Numbered from the stretch's first letter, positions 51,661 to 61,958 are shown. The stretch is DNA of 64,000 bases from Plecoglossus altivelis (GCA_036571765.1 BROE01000007.1:7687796-7751795); one strand, 5' to 3'. Translations and numbers: made by a program. The notes: generated from the sequence alone by a model not told the origin.

Positions 51661-51796
51661 CCCTATGTTCCGCTGGGTTGCCTCTCTTATTAAAATCCTG
51701 GCCGTTACATAGTAAACGGTGCTCGTCCAGGATACAGCTGAGTAATGAAGACCATACTGAGCAGAAGCACACTCACAGACACATGCTCAGTACACA

Positions 51797-51842
51797 CACA
51801 TTCACACACACACACACACACACGCACACATACACACACAGG
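51797..51842. repeat. (CA)n microsatellite
   Basis: CA run with TTCA, GCAC and TACA interruptions. Confidence 0.9.
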
Positions 51843-51949
51843 TCCTCCACTAGACTGGGGAAGGATCTCTAAGTTTCCTGTTTGAACAAACTTCCGACTT
51901 ATGACAACATTCAGTGCAGGCAAAACTCAGCATTATCTAAAAGTGTATG

Positions 51950-52035
51950 GATGTGGTTGTGTGAAAGTGTGTGTGCTTGTGTATGTGTTAGTGTGTTTCT
52001 GTGTGTGCGCGTGTGTTTCTGTGTGTGTGCGTCCT
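51950..52035. repeat. GT-rich interrupted repeat
   Basis: GTGTGTGTTAGTGTGTTTCTG modules. Confidence 0.85.
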
Positions 52036-52206
52036 CTGTGGGGGTTAATTGCAGGAAGGCCTGGGGTAGCAACAGGGAAGATGGGGCACAGAGCGCTGGG
52101 GGGATGGAGGGCAGAGGGACAGAGGGTAGGAGGATAGAGCGAGGGATGGATGGAGGGCAGGGTCACCCAGCAGGGCTGAAAGGTCTGTCTCACTGTTACT
52201 CATTAT

Positions 52207-52315
52207 CAGAGGAGAGAGAGAGAGCAAGCAAGGGAGAGAGAGACTGAGAGATAGAGCGGGACAGAGAGAAAGAGAGACATAGAGAGAGACAGAGAGAGAG
52301 AGACAAAGAGAGGAC
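52207..52315. repeat. GA-rich tract
   Basis: GAGAGACAGAGAGAGAG-type sequence. Confidence 0.88.
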
Positions 52316-52499
52316 AGGATGACTGGAGACAGCCACAGCAGATCTCTACACGTAGCTCCTGCAAGCATACACACAGGCAGTGGCACAAACACGCACACAA
52401 CCAAAACCACCATAGTAACACACAAGAACTCACACGTAGCACAAACACATCTCTCTCCCATGACCAATGGGATCCAAAGAGAAAGAGAGCCATTAGTAT

Positions 52500-52769
52500 T
52501 CCATGTCTTATTCATGAGTTGGCATACTTACATTCATGTGTGTTTATGGCTTTTTCAAGTAGCCTGGGTAGCAGTTGTACACAATATTACTTATTCATAA
52601 TCTGGTACCAGTGCAGGCTGAGACACAAACAAACACACTCACACTCACTTGTATAAACAAGATCTTACATGTTGACAAGGTATTGGTTGGCGCGGGCCAT
52701 GTGCACATGCTACGTGATTGAGTTATCTGGGAATGTCAGCTATCATGGCCTTGTCAAGGAAACAAACAC
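52500..52769. other. Unique spacer
   Basis: Unique sequence. It holds a perfect 12-bp palindrome CATGTGCACATG at 52698-52709 with two overlapping E-boxes. Confidence 0.45.
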
Positions 52770-52874
52770 TGACTCACATTGTCAACTAGAGGCCAGGTGT
52801 AGCCCGGTCGCTCGAGGACCTGAAGGGCTTTGAAATATCAACCAGACATCGATGTCTTGTCAGTCTCTCATGGT
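52770..52874. repeat. 105-bp duplicated segment, probable source copy
   Basis: Identical to 51446-51550 but flanked on both sides by unique sequence, so more likely the source. The copies are 1324 bp apart. Confidence 0.97.
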
Positions 52875-53159
52875 AATGAATGTAATACCACGCCTCCACT
52901 TGTCAGATGTTGATTCTGTTAGTGAGTACCAGACAGGTATTTGAGATTGTCATATAAGATGGGAGAATGCGATCTGGAAGGGGGACGACGGTGGGATGGG
53001 ATTGGATGAGCTGGTGGCTGGAAGGACAGCTGAGGACAGGAGGACCATGAGCCTGCCTGACAGAGGACTGATATTTACATGACCTGCTCTTTCTGCTGCT
53101 GTTATCTCTCCAGCTAGACCGTGTCTGCAAAGGAATATCTTTACCTTTATTTCTTATGC

Positions 53160-53253
53160 CTCAATCCCTCTCTCTTTCTTTTTTCTGTCTCGCTCTCTCT
53201 CTTATCCCCCCCTCTCTCTCCCTATCTCTCTTACTCTTTTCTCTCTTTGTCAT

Positions 53254-53317
<64 letters not shown>

Positions 53318-53445
53318 TCGGCGATTCCTCCTCATCCGTTCCTCTTTCCCTTCATCTATTTGTCATCCTCCCTCCTCCTCCCCCCTCTTTCCCTTCATCT
53401 GCTTCGCCTCTCTCATCCTCCCTCTCTCCCTCTGTCCCCCACAGG
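53160..53445. repeat. (CT)n and CT-rich tract
   Basis: The pure CT stretch at about 53258-53317 has a few TT breaks, within a longer pyrimidine tract. Confidence 0.95.
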
Positions 53446-53554
53446 TAGGTATTTAACAAGGTCTGCTGGGTTAAGTGCAGCTCTCACAGGCCTGACAGCA
53501 GGTAGTCCAGCCATCACTGGAGGCTTACACTCTACCTCTCTCCATGTCCCCTCG

Positions 53555-53630
53555 CCCTCTCTTCATCCTCTCTCTTCATCCTCTCTCTCTCTTTATCCCT
53601 CGCCCTCCCTCTTTATCCTGTCTCTCTCTC
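53555..53630. repeat. CT-rich short tandem (CTCTTCATCCTCTCT)
   Basis: CCCTCTCTTCATCCTCTCTC and CTCTTTATCC modules lead into the acceptor at 53633. Confidence 0.85.
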
Positions 53631-53633
53631 TAG

Positions 53634-53744
53634 GTTAGTGGAGCGTGCTGGAAGCCACCAGGCCTACATCAAACCCTCGAGGGAGAGGACGAGGAGGAAG
53701 AGACAGGGGAGGAGGAAGGTTCCAAGCAGAGGAGAGAGGAAACC
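53634..53744 (+). CDS. Candidate internal exon, acidic peptide
   Basis: Acceptor CTCTCTCTCTAG|GTT and donor AAACC|GTGAGT enclose 111 bases, 37 codons. Phase 0 in and out fits the exon at 46316-46377, which ends in phase 0. The frame reads VSGACWKPPGLHQTLEGEDE followed by a Glu-rich run (EEEETGEEEG). Acidic stretches follow the basic segment in several nuclear proteins. A second frame is also open and Arg/Lys-rich, so coding identity is not secure; purine bias alone could give this. Confidence 0.35.
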
Positions 53745-53824
53745 GTGAGTCCCTGCAGTGAGGAGGCTCTGCAGCACAGCTGTCCAAACCCTTAGAGGAA
53801 GGGAGAGAGTAGGAGAGCTGAAAG

Positions 53825-53908
53825 TAGGTAAGGGTGGAGGTTAGGGTGGGGGTGGTGGGCAGGGTGGGGGTGGGGTGGAGGTCAGGGTGGGGGTGGGGGT
53901 GGAGGACT
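53825..53908. repeat. GGGTGGGGGTGG minisatellite
   Basis: G-rich units (AGGGTGGGGGTGGGGTGGAG) repeated about six times. Potential G-quadruplex. Confidence 0.92.
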
Positions 53909-54071
53909 CATAGAGTACCAGTTCATGAAAGGTGTTTCAATGCATAATGCTTTTCCTGCTGCAAAGGTAACATGTTTGCTACTACAGTGCAAACGCACAT
54001 TCAGTCTTCAGCATGCCACTGCAGTGGCTAGGCTTTGGCCTGCTACAACTAAAAGAAATAGCAAGAAAGGT

Positions 54072-54130
54072 AGATGGTGATGATAATGATGATAGCCATG
54101 ACCATGACCATGACAATCATGATCATTGCC
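54072..54130. repeat. GAT and CCATGA short repeats
   Basis: GATGGTGATGATAATGATGA, then CCATGACCATGACCATGA. Confidence 0.88.
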
Positions 54131-54171
54131 AACAAGTAAAGCACCAAGGTTGGTAATGATCGTAGGTGTGG

Positions 54172-54206
54172 GTGTGTAAGTGTGTGTGTGTGTGTGCGTG
54201 TGTGAG
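54172..54206. repeat. (GT)n microsatellite
   Basis: Short GT run. Confidence 0.9.
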
Positions 54207-54369
54207 TGGGAGGGTGAGGTGGGGGTCAACGTCAGCACATCACAACAGCACAAACGAGAAGGGTTAAGGAAGGAGAGAGGAGCAGGGGGAGGGGGGGTTA
54301 GGGAGAGATGAGGACAGGAGAAGAAAAGGAGGGGATTTTTCCTACCTGGGATGGGACAGCGTTCTTTCA

Positions 54370-54545
54370 AAACACAGAGGGAGTCATAATAGCATTCAAG
54401 CTGCCTCTTAGAGCGCCGCTGTCGTTAAATCAATACTTCATTTACTTTAATGAGAGAAGTAGTCGGCAAACTAATTGCACAGCGCCCCATTTAGCCTAAC
54501 CAGTTAGGACCTTAATGCAAAATATCTCTCTGCTTTTGTAGCTGC
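54370..54545. promoter_or_regulatory. Strong candidate conserved noncoding element
   Basis: Unique: GAGTCATAATAGCATTCAAG, GTCGTTAAATCAATACTTCA, TTTACTTTAATGAGAG, CAAACTAATTGCACAGCGC and ACCTTAATGCAAAATATC (octamer-like ATGCAAAA). Homeodomain and POU-like cores are dense across 170 bp. Confidence 0.42.
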
Positions 54546-54700
54546 TGGACAGAGAGAGAATAGGAGAGGGAGAGGGATGGGCGGAAGGAGGGAACAGGGG
54601 AGAAACAAGGAGAGCTGGATGGACAGAAGGAGGGAAGGAATAAGAGGTTTGGATGGAGAGCAGGAAGTGGAATACAAAGAGGAGGAGAAGTGCAGTGGGG
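54546..54700. repeat. GA-rich tract
   Basis: GAGAGAGAATAGGAGAGGGA-type sequence. Confidence 0.8.
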
Positions 54701-54839
54701 ACAATTTGTGTAAGACAATGAGGAGGACAGTAGAGAAAGGGGTGTGCTTGAACAGTTCTCCTTTCCTCTCTTCTCCTCTGTTCGGCTCTCTTCTCTTCTT
54801 CTACAGTCATGCATTCCACGGTGTACTCTGGACAGTTTG

Positions 54840-55440
54840 TTCAATTTAATCACATAAACATTGCTCTCTTATGCACTGACGAAATCAGGAAAAATCCCTG
54901 CTTTCCTGTCTAACAGGTTTAAAAATGATCTTTCCATCTCTGCTATCGAGTTCGTGTTCTGGAACCATCTGTCACCATGGAGATTCTCCACACATAGCTC
55001 ATCTAGGTGTCAATGTCTGGGCGCCCAGCCCACGATGCATCACTGCAGCCCACTGACAGCTACGTATCAGAACGACCCAATTTACCCACAAACCAATCGC
55101 CTAACCGACCAATACCGACCCCAGGTCCTCAGATCCAATATTGTGATTGGTCATGTCAGTTGCTAACTCTCAGAGACCGTAACAGGAAAGGCTTCAACAT
55201 CAGAATCAGAATGAGCTTTATCAGCCAGATGACGTCTGAGGTGGTTCCAGGTTCTCCTGCTCTGCTTTGAACTTTTCAAATGTTCACAAACCGCAAACCA
55301 AAATCCTGTGAAATCTAACAACGTCCAACATATTTTAAAGGTGTAAAACGTGATGTGAACACAAACGTGGGTGGTTGAATCTTTACCCCCAATACAATCA
55401 CAGCTAGTTGTTGTACATTACAAAGGAACAAGCAGTTTGG
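54840..55440. other. Unique spacer
   Basis: Unique sequence with moderate frames and no splice pairing. CCAAT strings at about 55090-55115 (ACCAATCGCC, ACCAATACC) are unremarkable. Confidence 0.45.
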
Positions 55441-55454
55441 CCCAGTTTAAATAC

Positions 55455-55525
55455 ATCAGTGTGTGTGTGGGTATGTGAGTGTGTGAATATATGTGTGTGT
55501 GTGTGTGTGAGTGTGTGTGTATGTG
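55455..55525. repeat. GT-rich interrupted repeat
   Basis: GTGTGTGTGGGTATGTGAGTG modules. Confidence 0.88.
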
Positions 55526-55684
55526 GATATCCACGTTGACCGTGACAATCACAGCCAGGATCTCGTGGCTGCGTCTGGTTCAGACCACATGACTCCTCCT
55601 CATGTCACTGGGTTGATCTGATTGGACAATGACTTTTTAGGCAAGCCTCAGACTGTGGCCCACATACACACAAACCTTTATTAG

Positions 55685-55730
55685 ATGCACACACACACAT
55701 TCTCACATACACACAGACACACACAAACAT
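55685..55730. repeat. CA repeats
   Basis: Short interrupted CA run. Confidence 0.85.
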
Positions 55731-55924
55731 GCCCGTCTGCCCATCCACCAAACCCTCCTTCATCACCGCAGACCACAGAGTGAGGGGATGACAGAGAGGG
55801 AGGGGAGGGAGGGAGGGGGGTGAGTGATACACGACGTCTCCGCCCGAAAGGAGAGATAGTGAGCGAAGGATGATGTGGATGGATGGATAAAAAAGAGGGG
55901 TGTTGTCTTTATCAGGGAGTGAGT

Positions 55925-56090
55925 GATGAGTGTGTGTATGTATGTGGGAGGGTGTTTGTATGTGTGTGTGTTTGTGAAGGGAATGGGGGAATAAGTGTTT
56001 GTGTGTGTTGGTACATCTGTTCATTTGTTTTTGTCTGTTTTTAAGACACTTCTATGTGTGGGTGTGTTTGTGTGTGTGTATCAGTGTGTT
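55925..56090. repeat. GT-rich interrupted repeat
   Basis: GTGTGTATGTATGTGGGAGG and later GT modules. Confidence 0.8.
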
Positions 56091-56189
56091 AGTAAACTAG
56101 TTTGCATGCTAGTCTGTGCCTAGTTGATTGATGAATACTGCTTTATTAGCACTCAATAGACATTCATCAGAGAGGACCTTGAGACATTT

Positions 56190-56545
56190 CCCCAGCCTCT
56201 CCCCATTCCTTTCCACCCTCCCCCTCTCTCCCACACCTTGCTCTCCCCCTTCCCTCACCCCCTCCACTTTGTAACCCCCCTAACTCCTAACATACCCCCC
56301 CCTCCTCAGACAGGCACCACCTTTGTCCCACCTCTCTCCCCATGCTCTGTCTCTCTCACCCCTTCCTACACTTTCTCAACCTGCCACCCAGGCACCACCC
56401 CTGCCCCACCTCACTGCCTCCCTCCACCTTCCCCAAAAAGCCCTCCAACCCTCCTCTCTCTCTCTCCCATCCTGCCAGCCAGCCAGCCAAATCCACAACG
56501 CTCTTTCCTTACCCTGCCTGCTTCCTTATCACCCCTCTTCCCCTG
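56190..56545. repeat. C/T-rich low-complexity sequence
   Basis: Cytosine-rich stretch without a fixed unit. Pro/Ser/Leu frames are compositional. Confidence 0.75.
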
Positions 56546-56899
56546 CGGCCCTCTCTGAGCCGTGTGTGTGTGTGTGTGTCCGGGTGGCCAGGCGAGCAGG
56601 GCAGGTCATGGATGATTTAAAGGTGCAGAGATTGGAGGGTTCAACCCAGGGCCAGACACACTGACACAGCCATTCATCAGGAGGAGAGGGGGAGGGTGGG
56701 AAGAAAAGAGAGGGGGAAGAAGGAGGAGAGGGTAACGGAGGGCTGGTAGGGGAGGGATGAAAGAGAGAGAGAATAACAGTGAGAGAAATAGACTTTGTGT
56801 GTGTGTAAGGGGGGAGGTGTTAAGAATTGGAAGGAACATAGAAAGTGAAGGAGAGAGAATGAGCAGCAAGCCTGTCTCAGGTCCTTCTCACTCCTTCCT

Positions 56900-57160
56900 C
56901 CTTGTCACCCCATCCTCCTCCTCCATGCTTCTCCTCCTTCCTCCTCGTCACCCCATCCTCCTTCTCCATGCTTCTCCTCATCCTCCTGTCTTTCTGAGGG
57001 AGTTATGGATGGACTTTACCCTCCTCTACATCCCCATCTCCTCCTCTTTCCTCTATCCTTCTCATCCCTCTCTCCTCATTCCTCTCCTCGTTCCTCTCTC
57101 CTCATCCCCCTCACCTCATCCCCCTCTCCTCATCCCTTTATCCTCATCCCTCTCTCCTCA
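56900..57160. repeat. Pyrimidine minisatellite (CTCCTCATCCC…)
   Basis: CCTCCTTGTCACCCCATCCTCC-type duplicated unit (56898-56988), then TCTCCTCATCCCTC units to 57160. Confidence 0.9.
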
Positions 57161-57699
57161 TGTCTGTGTGAGGGACTTCAGTAGGTATTCTCTCTGAAAA
57201 GCCAGCTGCGATGGAGGATAGACAGAAGACATCCTCCAACTCCTGTCTGACCAGCCAGCGACTCCCCTGCTCGGTGTCTACAAGGCACACAACATCCCCT
57301 GCAGGCTGTGTGTGTGTGTTTGTGTCACTGTGTGTCATTGTGTGTATGTGTGTTCAGACAGCATAAAAATACTATGACTCATGGCCAAAGATTGAAGAAA
57401 TGGATTCTACTGCAAAGCTGTCAAACAGGAACACTCTCTCACACACCCTCTCTCTGTCTCTCTTGTTTTCTCTCTTTCGTTCTTTGGATCTTCCCTCTCT
57501 CTGTCTCCCTCTCCCTTCCCCATTCTCTCTCCCTCTATCTGTAGAGAGGAGGGTGAGATCATTGAGCACAGAGAGAGAGACATGCAAGCAGGAGCAAAGC
57601 TGTAAAATATTCAACAGGTTGTTTGGCCAAAAAACAGTCTGGAGAGACGGCCCTGATACACATGGAGTGATGGACTCATTCTCCCTGCACTGCTGACAT

Positions 57700-57770
57700 G
57701 CACACACACACACACACACACAAGCACACAACACGCATGCACACACACGCACACACACACACACACACAG
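57700..57770. repeat. (CA)n microsatellites
   Basis: CA runs around CAAGCACACAACACGCATGC. Confidence 0.94.
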
Positions 57771-57879
57771 TCATACTGAAACAATCTGATGGACAGAAAG
57801 ACATCCATATATACAGTGTATATAGTGAGAAGGTACAATAAATACATGTAGTTTAGTAAACAGTACATACACTCTCTGC

Positions 57880-58224
57880 GTGAGTGAGTGAGTGTGTGTG
57901 TGTGTGTGTTAGTGTGCGTGTGTGTTTGGAGTGTTAGTTTGTGTGTGTGTGTGTGAGCGTTGGAGTGTTAGTGTATGTGAGTGTTAGTGTGTGTGTGTAT
58001 GAGTGAGTGTTAGTGTGTGTGTGTGTGTGTGAGTGAGTGAGTGAGTGAGTGAGTGAGTGAGTGAGTGTGTGAGTGTTAGTGTGTGTGTGTGTGTGTGTGT
58101 GAGTGAGTGTGTGAGTGTTAGTGTGTGATTGTTAGTGTGTGTGTGTGTGTTTTTGGAGTGTTAGTTTGTGTGTGTGTTTGGAGTGTTAGTTTGTGTGTGT
58201 GTGTTTGGAGTGTTAGTTTGTGTA

Positions 58225-58282
<58 letters not shown>
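57880..58282. repeat. GT array with GAGT and TTAGTGTG modules
   Basis: About 400 bp: (GAGT)n at 58031-58065, TTTGGAGTGTTAGTTTGTGT repeated three to four times at 58150-58220, and a pure GT run of about 28 units at 58225-58279. Confidence 0.96.
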
Positions 58283-58309
58283 AGAGCGTAGGCACGGACT
58301 GCAGGCTGA

Positions 58310-58400
58310 GCTCTCTCAGTGTCACCTGGACTGGAGCCCTGTATTGATCAAGGCCTAATTATATTAAAACCTAACAACACACTCATCCAAGGATGCATAG
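58310..58400. promoter_or_regulatory. Small candidate regulatory element
   Basis: GTATTGATCAAGGCCTAATT and ATATTAAAACCTAACAAC in unique sequence right after the GT array. Confidence 0.28.
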
Positions 58401-58617
58401 ATTAGACGAGGTGCTGAGGGACTGTTCACACACAACGTGTGTGTGAGGGTGTGTGTATGTGTGCTTCTTTGTGTATTGCATCTTCCAAACTCTTTTGTAA
58501 CGCATTTGTTGAAAGGGAACCATGCATGAATGCAGTAGTTCTACTGTATGGGTTTACATGTGTGTGTGTCCCTTAACAATCTCCTCTTCTTCCTCCTCCT
58601 CATCTCTCCACCCCTCA

Positions 58618-58795
58618 CTATCCAGAGCCTCTCAGGGAACAGGAAAGAGAAAATCAATGGCTGGCGTCTCAATGAGTGTGGCGAGTGGCCGATTGATCGC
58701 CAGTCTAAATTGGGTCAACAGGATTGTCTATTTAAAGGCCAGGACCCCTTAATCATCGTTTTAGCTGAGATAGACTCAGCGCAGCTCAGCTTTAC
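58618..58795. promoter_or_regulatory. Candidate conserved noncoding element (or exon)
   Basis: Unique: GAAAATCAATGGCTGGCG, GGCCGATTGATCGCCAG (inverted CGAT/ATCG), CTAAATTGGGTCAACAGG, CCCCTTAATCATCGTTTTAG. It begins after CTATCCAG and stays open on plus (EKINGWRLNECGEWPIDRQS), so an exon cannot be excluded, but no donor follows. Confidence 0.35.
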
Positions 58796-58798
58796 GCA

Positions 58799-59160
58799 CA
58801 CACAAACACACACTCACCCACACACACAGGTATACACAGGGGAGATACAGGGGAGACACAGGGAAAACACAGGTATACACAGGTTTACACAGGGGAGACA
58901 GGTATACACAGGTTTACACAGGGGAGACACAGGTATACACAGGTATACACAAGGAAAACACAGCTATACACAGGTTTACTCAGGGGAGACACAGGTATAC
59001 ACAGGTATACACAGGGAAAACACAGCTATACACAGGTTTACTCAGGGGAGACACAGGTATACACAGGGGAGACACAGGTATACACAGGGGAGATTCAGGT
59101 ATACACAGGTATACACAGGGGAGACACAGGGGAGATAAAGGGGAGACACAGGGCTGACAA
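58799..59160. repeat. ACAGGTATACACAGGGGAGAC minisatellite
   Basis: About 25 modules of ACAGGTATAC, ACAGGTTTAC, ACAGGGGAGAC and ACAGGGAAAAC combine into higher-order units of 32-64 bp. One 64-bp block is duplicated (58940-59060). Confidence 0.96.
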
Positions 59161-59189
59161 AGCCAAAGTCAGATCCATTCAAATACCTG

Positions 59190-59264
59190 CTCAGTCACTC
59201 AGTCACTCAGTCACTCAGTCACTCAGTCACTCAGTCACTCACTCAGTCACTCACTCACTCACTC
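59190..59264. repeat. (CAGTCACT)n microsatellite
   Basis: Seven to eight CAGTCACT units, then CACTCACT. Confidence 0.97.
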
Positions 59265-59439
59265 TTCACAGAACACATAACACAAAAATGAAATTTCAAC
59301 TGTATCCTCTTTGGAATGAGATTTCGGAAATCTCTACTGTCTCAGTCTTCCATGCCGGGTCAGTTTGGAAGGAAGGCAAAAACTGAGAATGTTTTTTTTT
59401 GTGCTTCTGAACGAAAATGTATTTGTATGGACAAGGCCT

Positions 59440-59505
59440 CACTTCCTCCCTCCCTCTCTCCCACCCTCCCTCCCTCCAACCTCCCACCCACCCTCTATCC
59501 CTTGT
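59440..59505. repeat. C/T-rich tract (CTCCC)n
   Basis: TTCCTCCCTCCCTCTCTCCC-type sequence. Confidence 0.85.
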
Positions 59506-59649
59506 CCACATGTAGTCACTGGGAACATGTGCATCTTCTAAGTGTAGAGAGAGAGAGACCAACGGCAGCTCTCTCCATGGAAGTGCCGCTCCACTTTCTC
59601 TTTTTCCTATTCACTACAGGAGAAGCTCCATGAACCTGGACTTCCTAGG

Positions 59650-59775
59650 TGACCCTTGACCCCTGTCCAAGCCATGTGCTGATTGGCTGAGGAAAGGAGA
59701 GGAGAGGTATTGGGCCATTAGCAGACCTGTTTATTTAGCTGCTGTAATGGTTTTCCCATTGAGGCCCCCCGGGGA
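59650..59775. promoter_or_regulatory. Candidate regulatory element
   Basis: GTGCTGATTGGCTGAGG (CCAAT-box on the minus strand), TGGGCCATTAGCAGACC, TTTATTTAGCTGCTGTAATGG. Confidence 0.27.
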
Positions 59776-59831
59776 GCAGGAAAACGGCCCTTTCAGCAGC
59801 TTTCACCCTCGCCCCCAGGCTCTCTGCAAGT

Positions 59832-59962
59832 GTGTGTGTGTGTGTGCTTCTGCAGTTGTTGCTGTGTGTGTGTTTCCGTGTTTGGAAGTGTGTGCGAGTT
59901 TGTTTGTGTTAGTGTGTTTTTGCAAGTGTGTGTGTGCGTGTGTGCGCGCGTGTGTGTGTATA
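59832..59962. repeat. GT-rich interrupted repeat
   Basis: GT runs separated by TTCTGCAGTTG, TTTCCGTG and GCGCGCG modules. Confidence 0.85.
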
Positions 59963-60064
59963 GGGGTTGGGGGGCAGAGTAAGCTTGGCGCAGAGAATCA
60001 ATGGCACAGAGTCAATCCACTGGTGATAGAATCTCTCAGCTGTATACCACAGTACCTCCCCCTT

Positions 60065-60150
60065 CCACTCTCCCCTCATCTCTCTTTCTCTCTCTCTCTC
60101 CTTCTCTCCCTCAATCTCTCCCTATCACTCCATCTCTCTTCCCCTCTCCT
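60065..60150. repeat. CT-rich tract
   Basis: TCTCTCTTTCTCTCTCTCTC and CTCCC modules. Confidence 0.88.
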
Positions 60151-60159
60151 AAACCCCCC

Positions 60160-60335
60160 TGGACATTCAAATGTGCATTGTTGCAGATCAATTAATTGCC
60201 ACATTCATTAACAGATAAGTCGATGAATGGCCGTGTTACTCATGAAAGGCTGACATATAATCAGGGGCTGGAATGAGGTCCTACATTTAACAGGAAATCT
60301 CAGGATAGTTGTCCTGATCACTGCCTGTTTCAGTG
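60160..60335. promoter_or_regulatory. Strong candidate conserved noncoding element
   Basis: Unique: CATTCAAATGTGCATTGTTG, the 10-bp palindrome CAATTAATTG at 60189-60198, CACATTCATTAACAG, GACATATAATCAGG, TTTCAGTGCATTATTCC. CAATTAATTG-type palindromes are homeodomain dimer sites. Confidence 0.42.
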
Positions 60336-60840
60336 CATTATTCCTGAGGGGGGATGTGTGTGGAAAAACACTGATACACACGTAATCCCCTACACAGCAG
60401 CCATGCAATGTGAGTGGTCTGGCTTCTGAAGAAAAGGCAAGACACACTCAGTCATTTGTGATGGTGGGCGGGGATGTGAGGGGCCAGTCAAAGAAAAGAT
60501 CAGCCCTCCACATCTACCCAGATGGTCACACCTGCCAGACACTGGGTCCAAAAATGTAATTAAAGAGTGGAGTGGTGGGGAGGCTGGATGTTTGGGGAAG
60601 GGGGAGGGTGGTGGATGGGCTCACGAAGGGTGGGTGGGATGTCACTCATAGAGGGTAACTCTTTGGTGCAGAGAGACAGGTGTCAGATGAGGTGCGGGGG
60701 AGCTGGCGGAACCAACTAGTAATTCTGAGCTGGAGGGGGAGGGGGGGATGACAGAAGAGGGGGTTTAAAGTAAGGAGCTATCTATCCATCTACCTATCTC
60801 TCATTCATCCATCAATCTATCTATCGTCCAGTCAGTCCAC
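60336..60840. other. Unique spacer
   Basis: Unique, partly G-rich (60575-60610, 60730-60760). CTATCCATCTACCTATC (60780-60830) is a weak TATC repeat. Confidence 0.45.
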
Positions 60841-60843
60841 CAG

Positions 60844-60876
60844 GTGGAGCAGCTGAAACAGAGAGTCAGCAGGAAG
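60844..60876 (+). other. Exon-like 33-bp segment, weak
   Basis: CAGTCCACCAG precedes an in-frame 33 bases (VEQLKQRVSRK) ending at GAAG|GTGAAC. The frame continues to a stop at about 60957. The acceptor lacks a strong pyrimidine tract. Confidence 0.15.
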
Positions 60877-61016
60877 GTGAACAGGGCTGGTCTGGACCGA
60901 GGCCTGACAACCACAACAATGCTTGTGATGACCACAGCAGGAGCCGTCTGGCTCTGAGAGACAAGACGCGCTGGATAGAAAACTCACCACAACAGGATCT
61001 GCAGATGTACCTGTGA

Positions 61017-61017
<1 letters not shown>

Positions 61018-61057
<40 letters not shown>

Positions 61058-61082
61058 TGTGTGTGTGTGTGTATGTGTGTAA
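61018..61082. repeat. (GT)n microsatellite, long
   Basis: About 31 GT units with two TATG interruptions. Confidence 0.97.
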
Positions 61083-61204
61083 ATATGTGCGTTTGTTTTG
61101 GTTAAACCTTCGTCTGTGGCCTACGCATGGTCCATTGACACTGCACATCTCCACCAGTGCAATAAATCCGTTAAGTGATGTGAATGGACTCCATCCTCGC
61201 ACAC

Positions 61205-61552
61205 ATCCTCCTCTGCCTCTCTCCCTGCCTCTCTCTATCCCTCTCTCCCTGCCTCTCTCTATTCCTCTCTCCCTGCCTCTCTCTATCCCTCTCTCCCTGC
61301 CTCTCTCCATCCCACTCTCCTTGCCTCTCTCCATCTCTCTCTCCCTGCCTCTCTCCATTTCTCTCTCCCTGCCTCTCTTCATCCCTCTCTCCCTGCCTCT
61401 CTCCATCCCACTCTCACTGCTTATCTCTCTGCCTCTCTCCCTGCCTCTCTCCAACCCTCTGTCTATCTCTCTCTGCATCCCTCTCTCTATCCCACTCTCC
61501 CTGCCTCTATCCCTGCCCCTCTCTCCCAGCCTCTCTCCCTGCCTCTCAAGAA
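61205..61552. repeat. 24-bp pyrimidine minisatellite (CTCTCCCTGCCTCTCTCTAT)
   Basis: About 14 copies of a 24-bp unit, the left ones near-identical and the right ones decayed. The multiple-of-three length keeps Ser/Leu/Pro and Glu/Arg frames open. Confidence 0.96.
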
Positions 61553-61689
61553 AGCACTCTCAGAGACACCATCATCTGAAGGGACGAGGGTGATGAAGAG
61601 AAGCAGAAGACAGAAGAAAGAATAATTAGAAAGAGAGAAAGGAATCAGAGATTACAGTACCCAAGGTTGATCTGAATACATCAAACAAA

Positions 61690-61775
61690 AGATTTTCTCT
61701 CTCTCTCTCCCCCTCTCTCTCTGTCCCTCTCTCTCTGTGTCCCTCTCTCTCCCTCTCGTTCCCCCTCTCTCTCAA
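61690..61775. repeat. CT-rich tract
   Basis: (CT)n with CCCTC breaks. Confidence 0.92.
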
Positions 61776-61779
61776 TGGT

Positions 61780-61910
61780 CAAACACCAGATGTTGGGTAT
61801 GGAGTATCTCTAATTCCAGGACGTTGGCTTGAACGTGTTGCCGTGGCGCCCCAATCCCCTGAGACTACTGATAGGAATCTAATTAACGTAGATCAATATT
61901 AACACTCCAC
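61780..61910. promoter_or_regulatory. Candidate conserved noncoding element
   Basis: GAGTATCTCTAATTCCAGG, CTAATTAACGTAGATCAATA in unique sequence between two CT tracts. Confidence 0.3.
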
Positions 61911-61915
61911 CCTCC

Positions 61916-61955
<40 letters not shown>

Positions 61956-61958
61956 GTC
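61911..61958. repeat. (CT)n microsatellite
   Basis: Pure CT run of about 15 units within a C/T tract. Confidence 0.94.
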
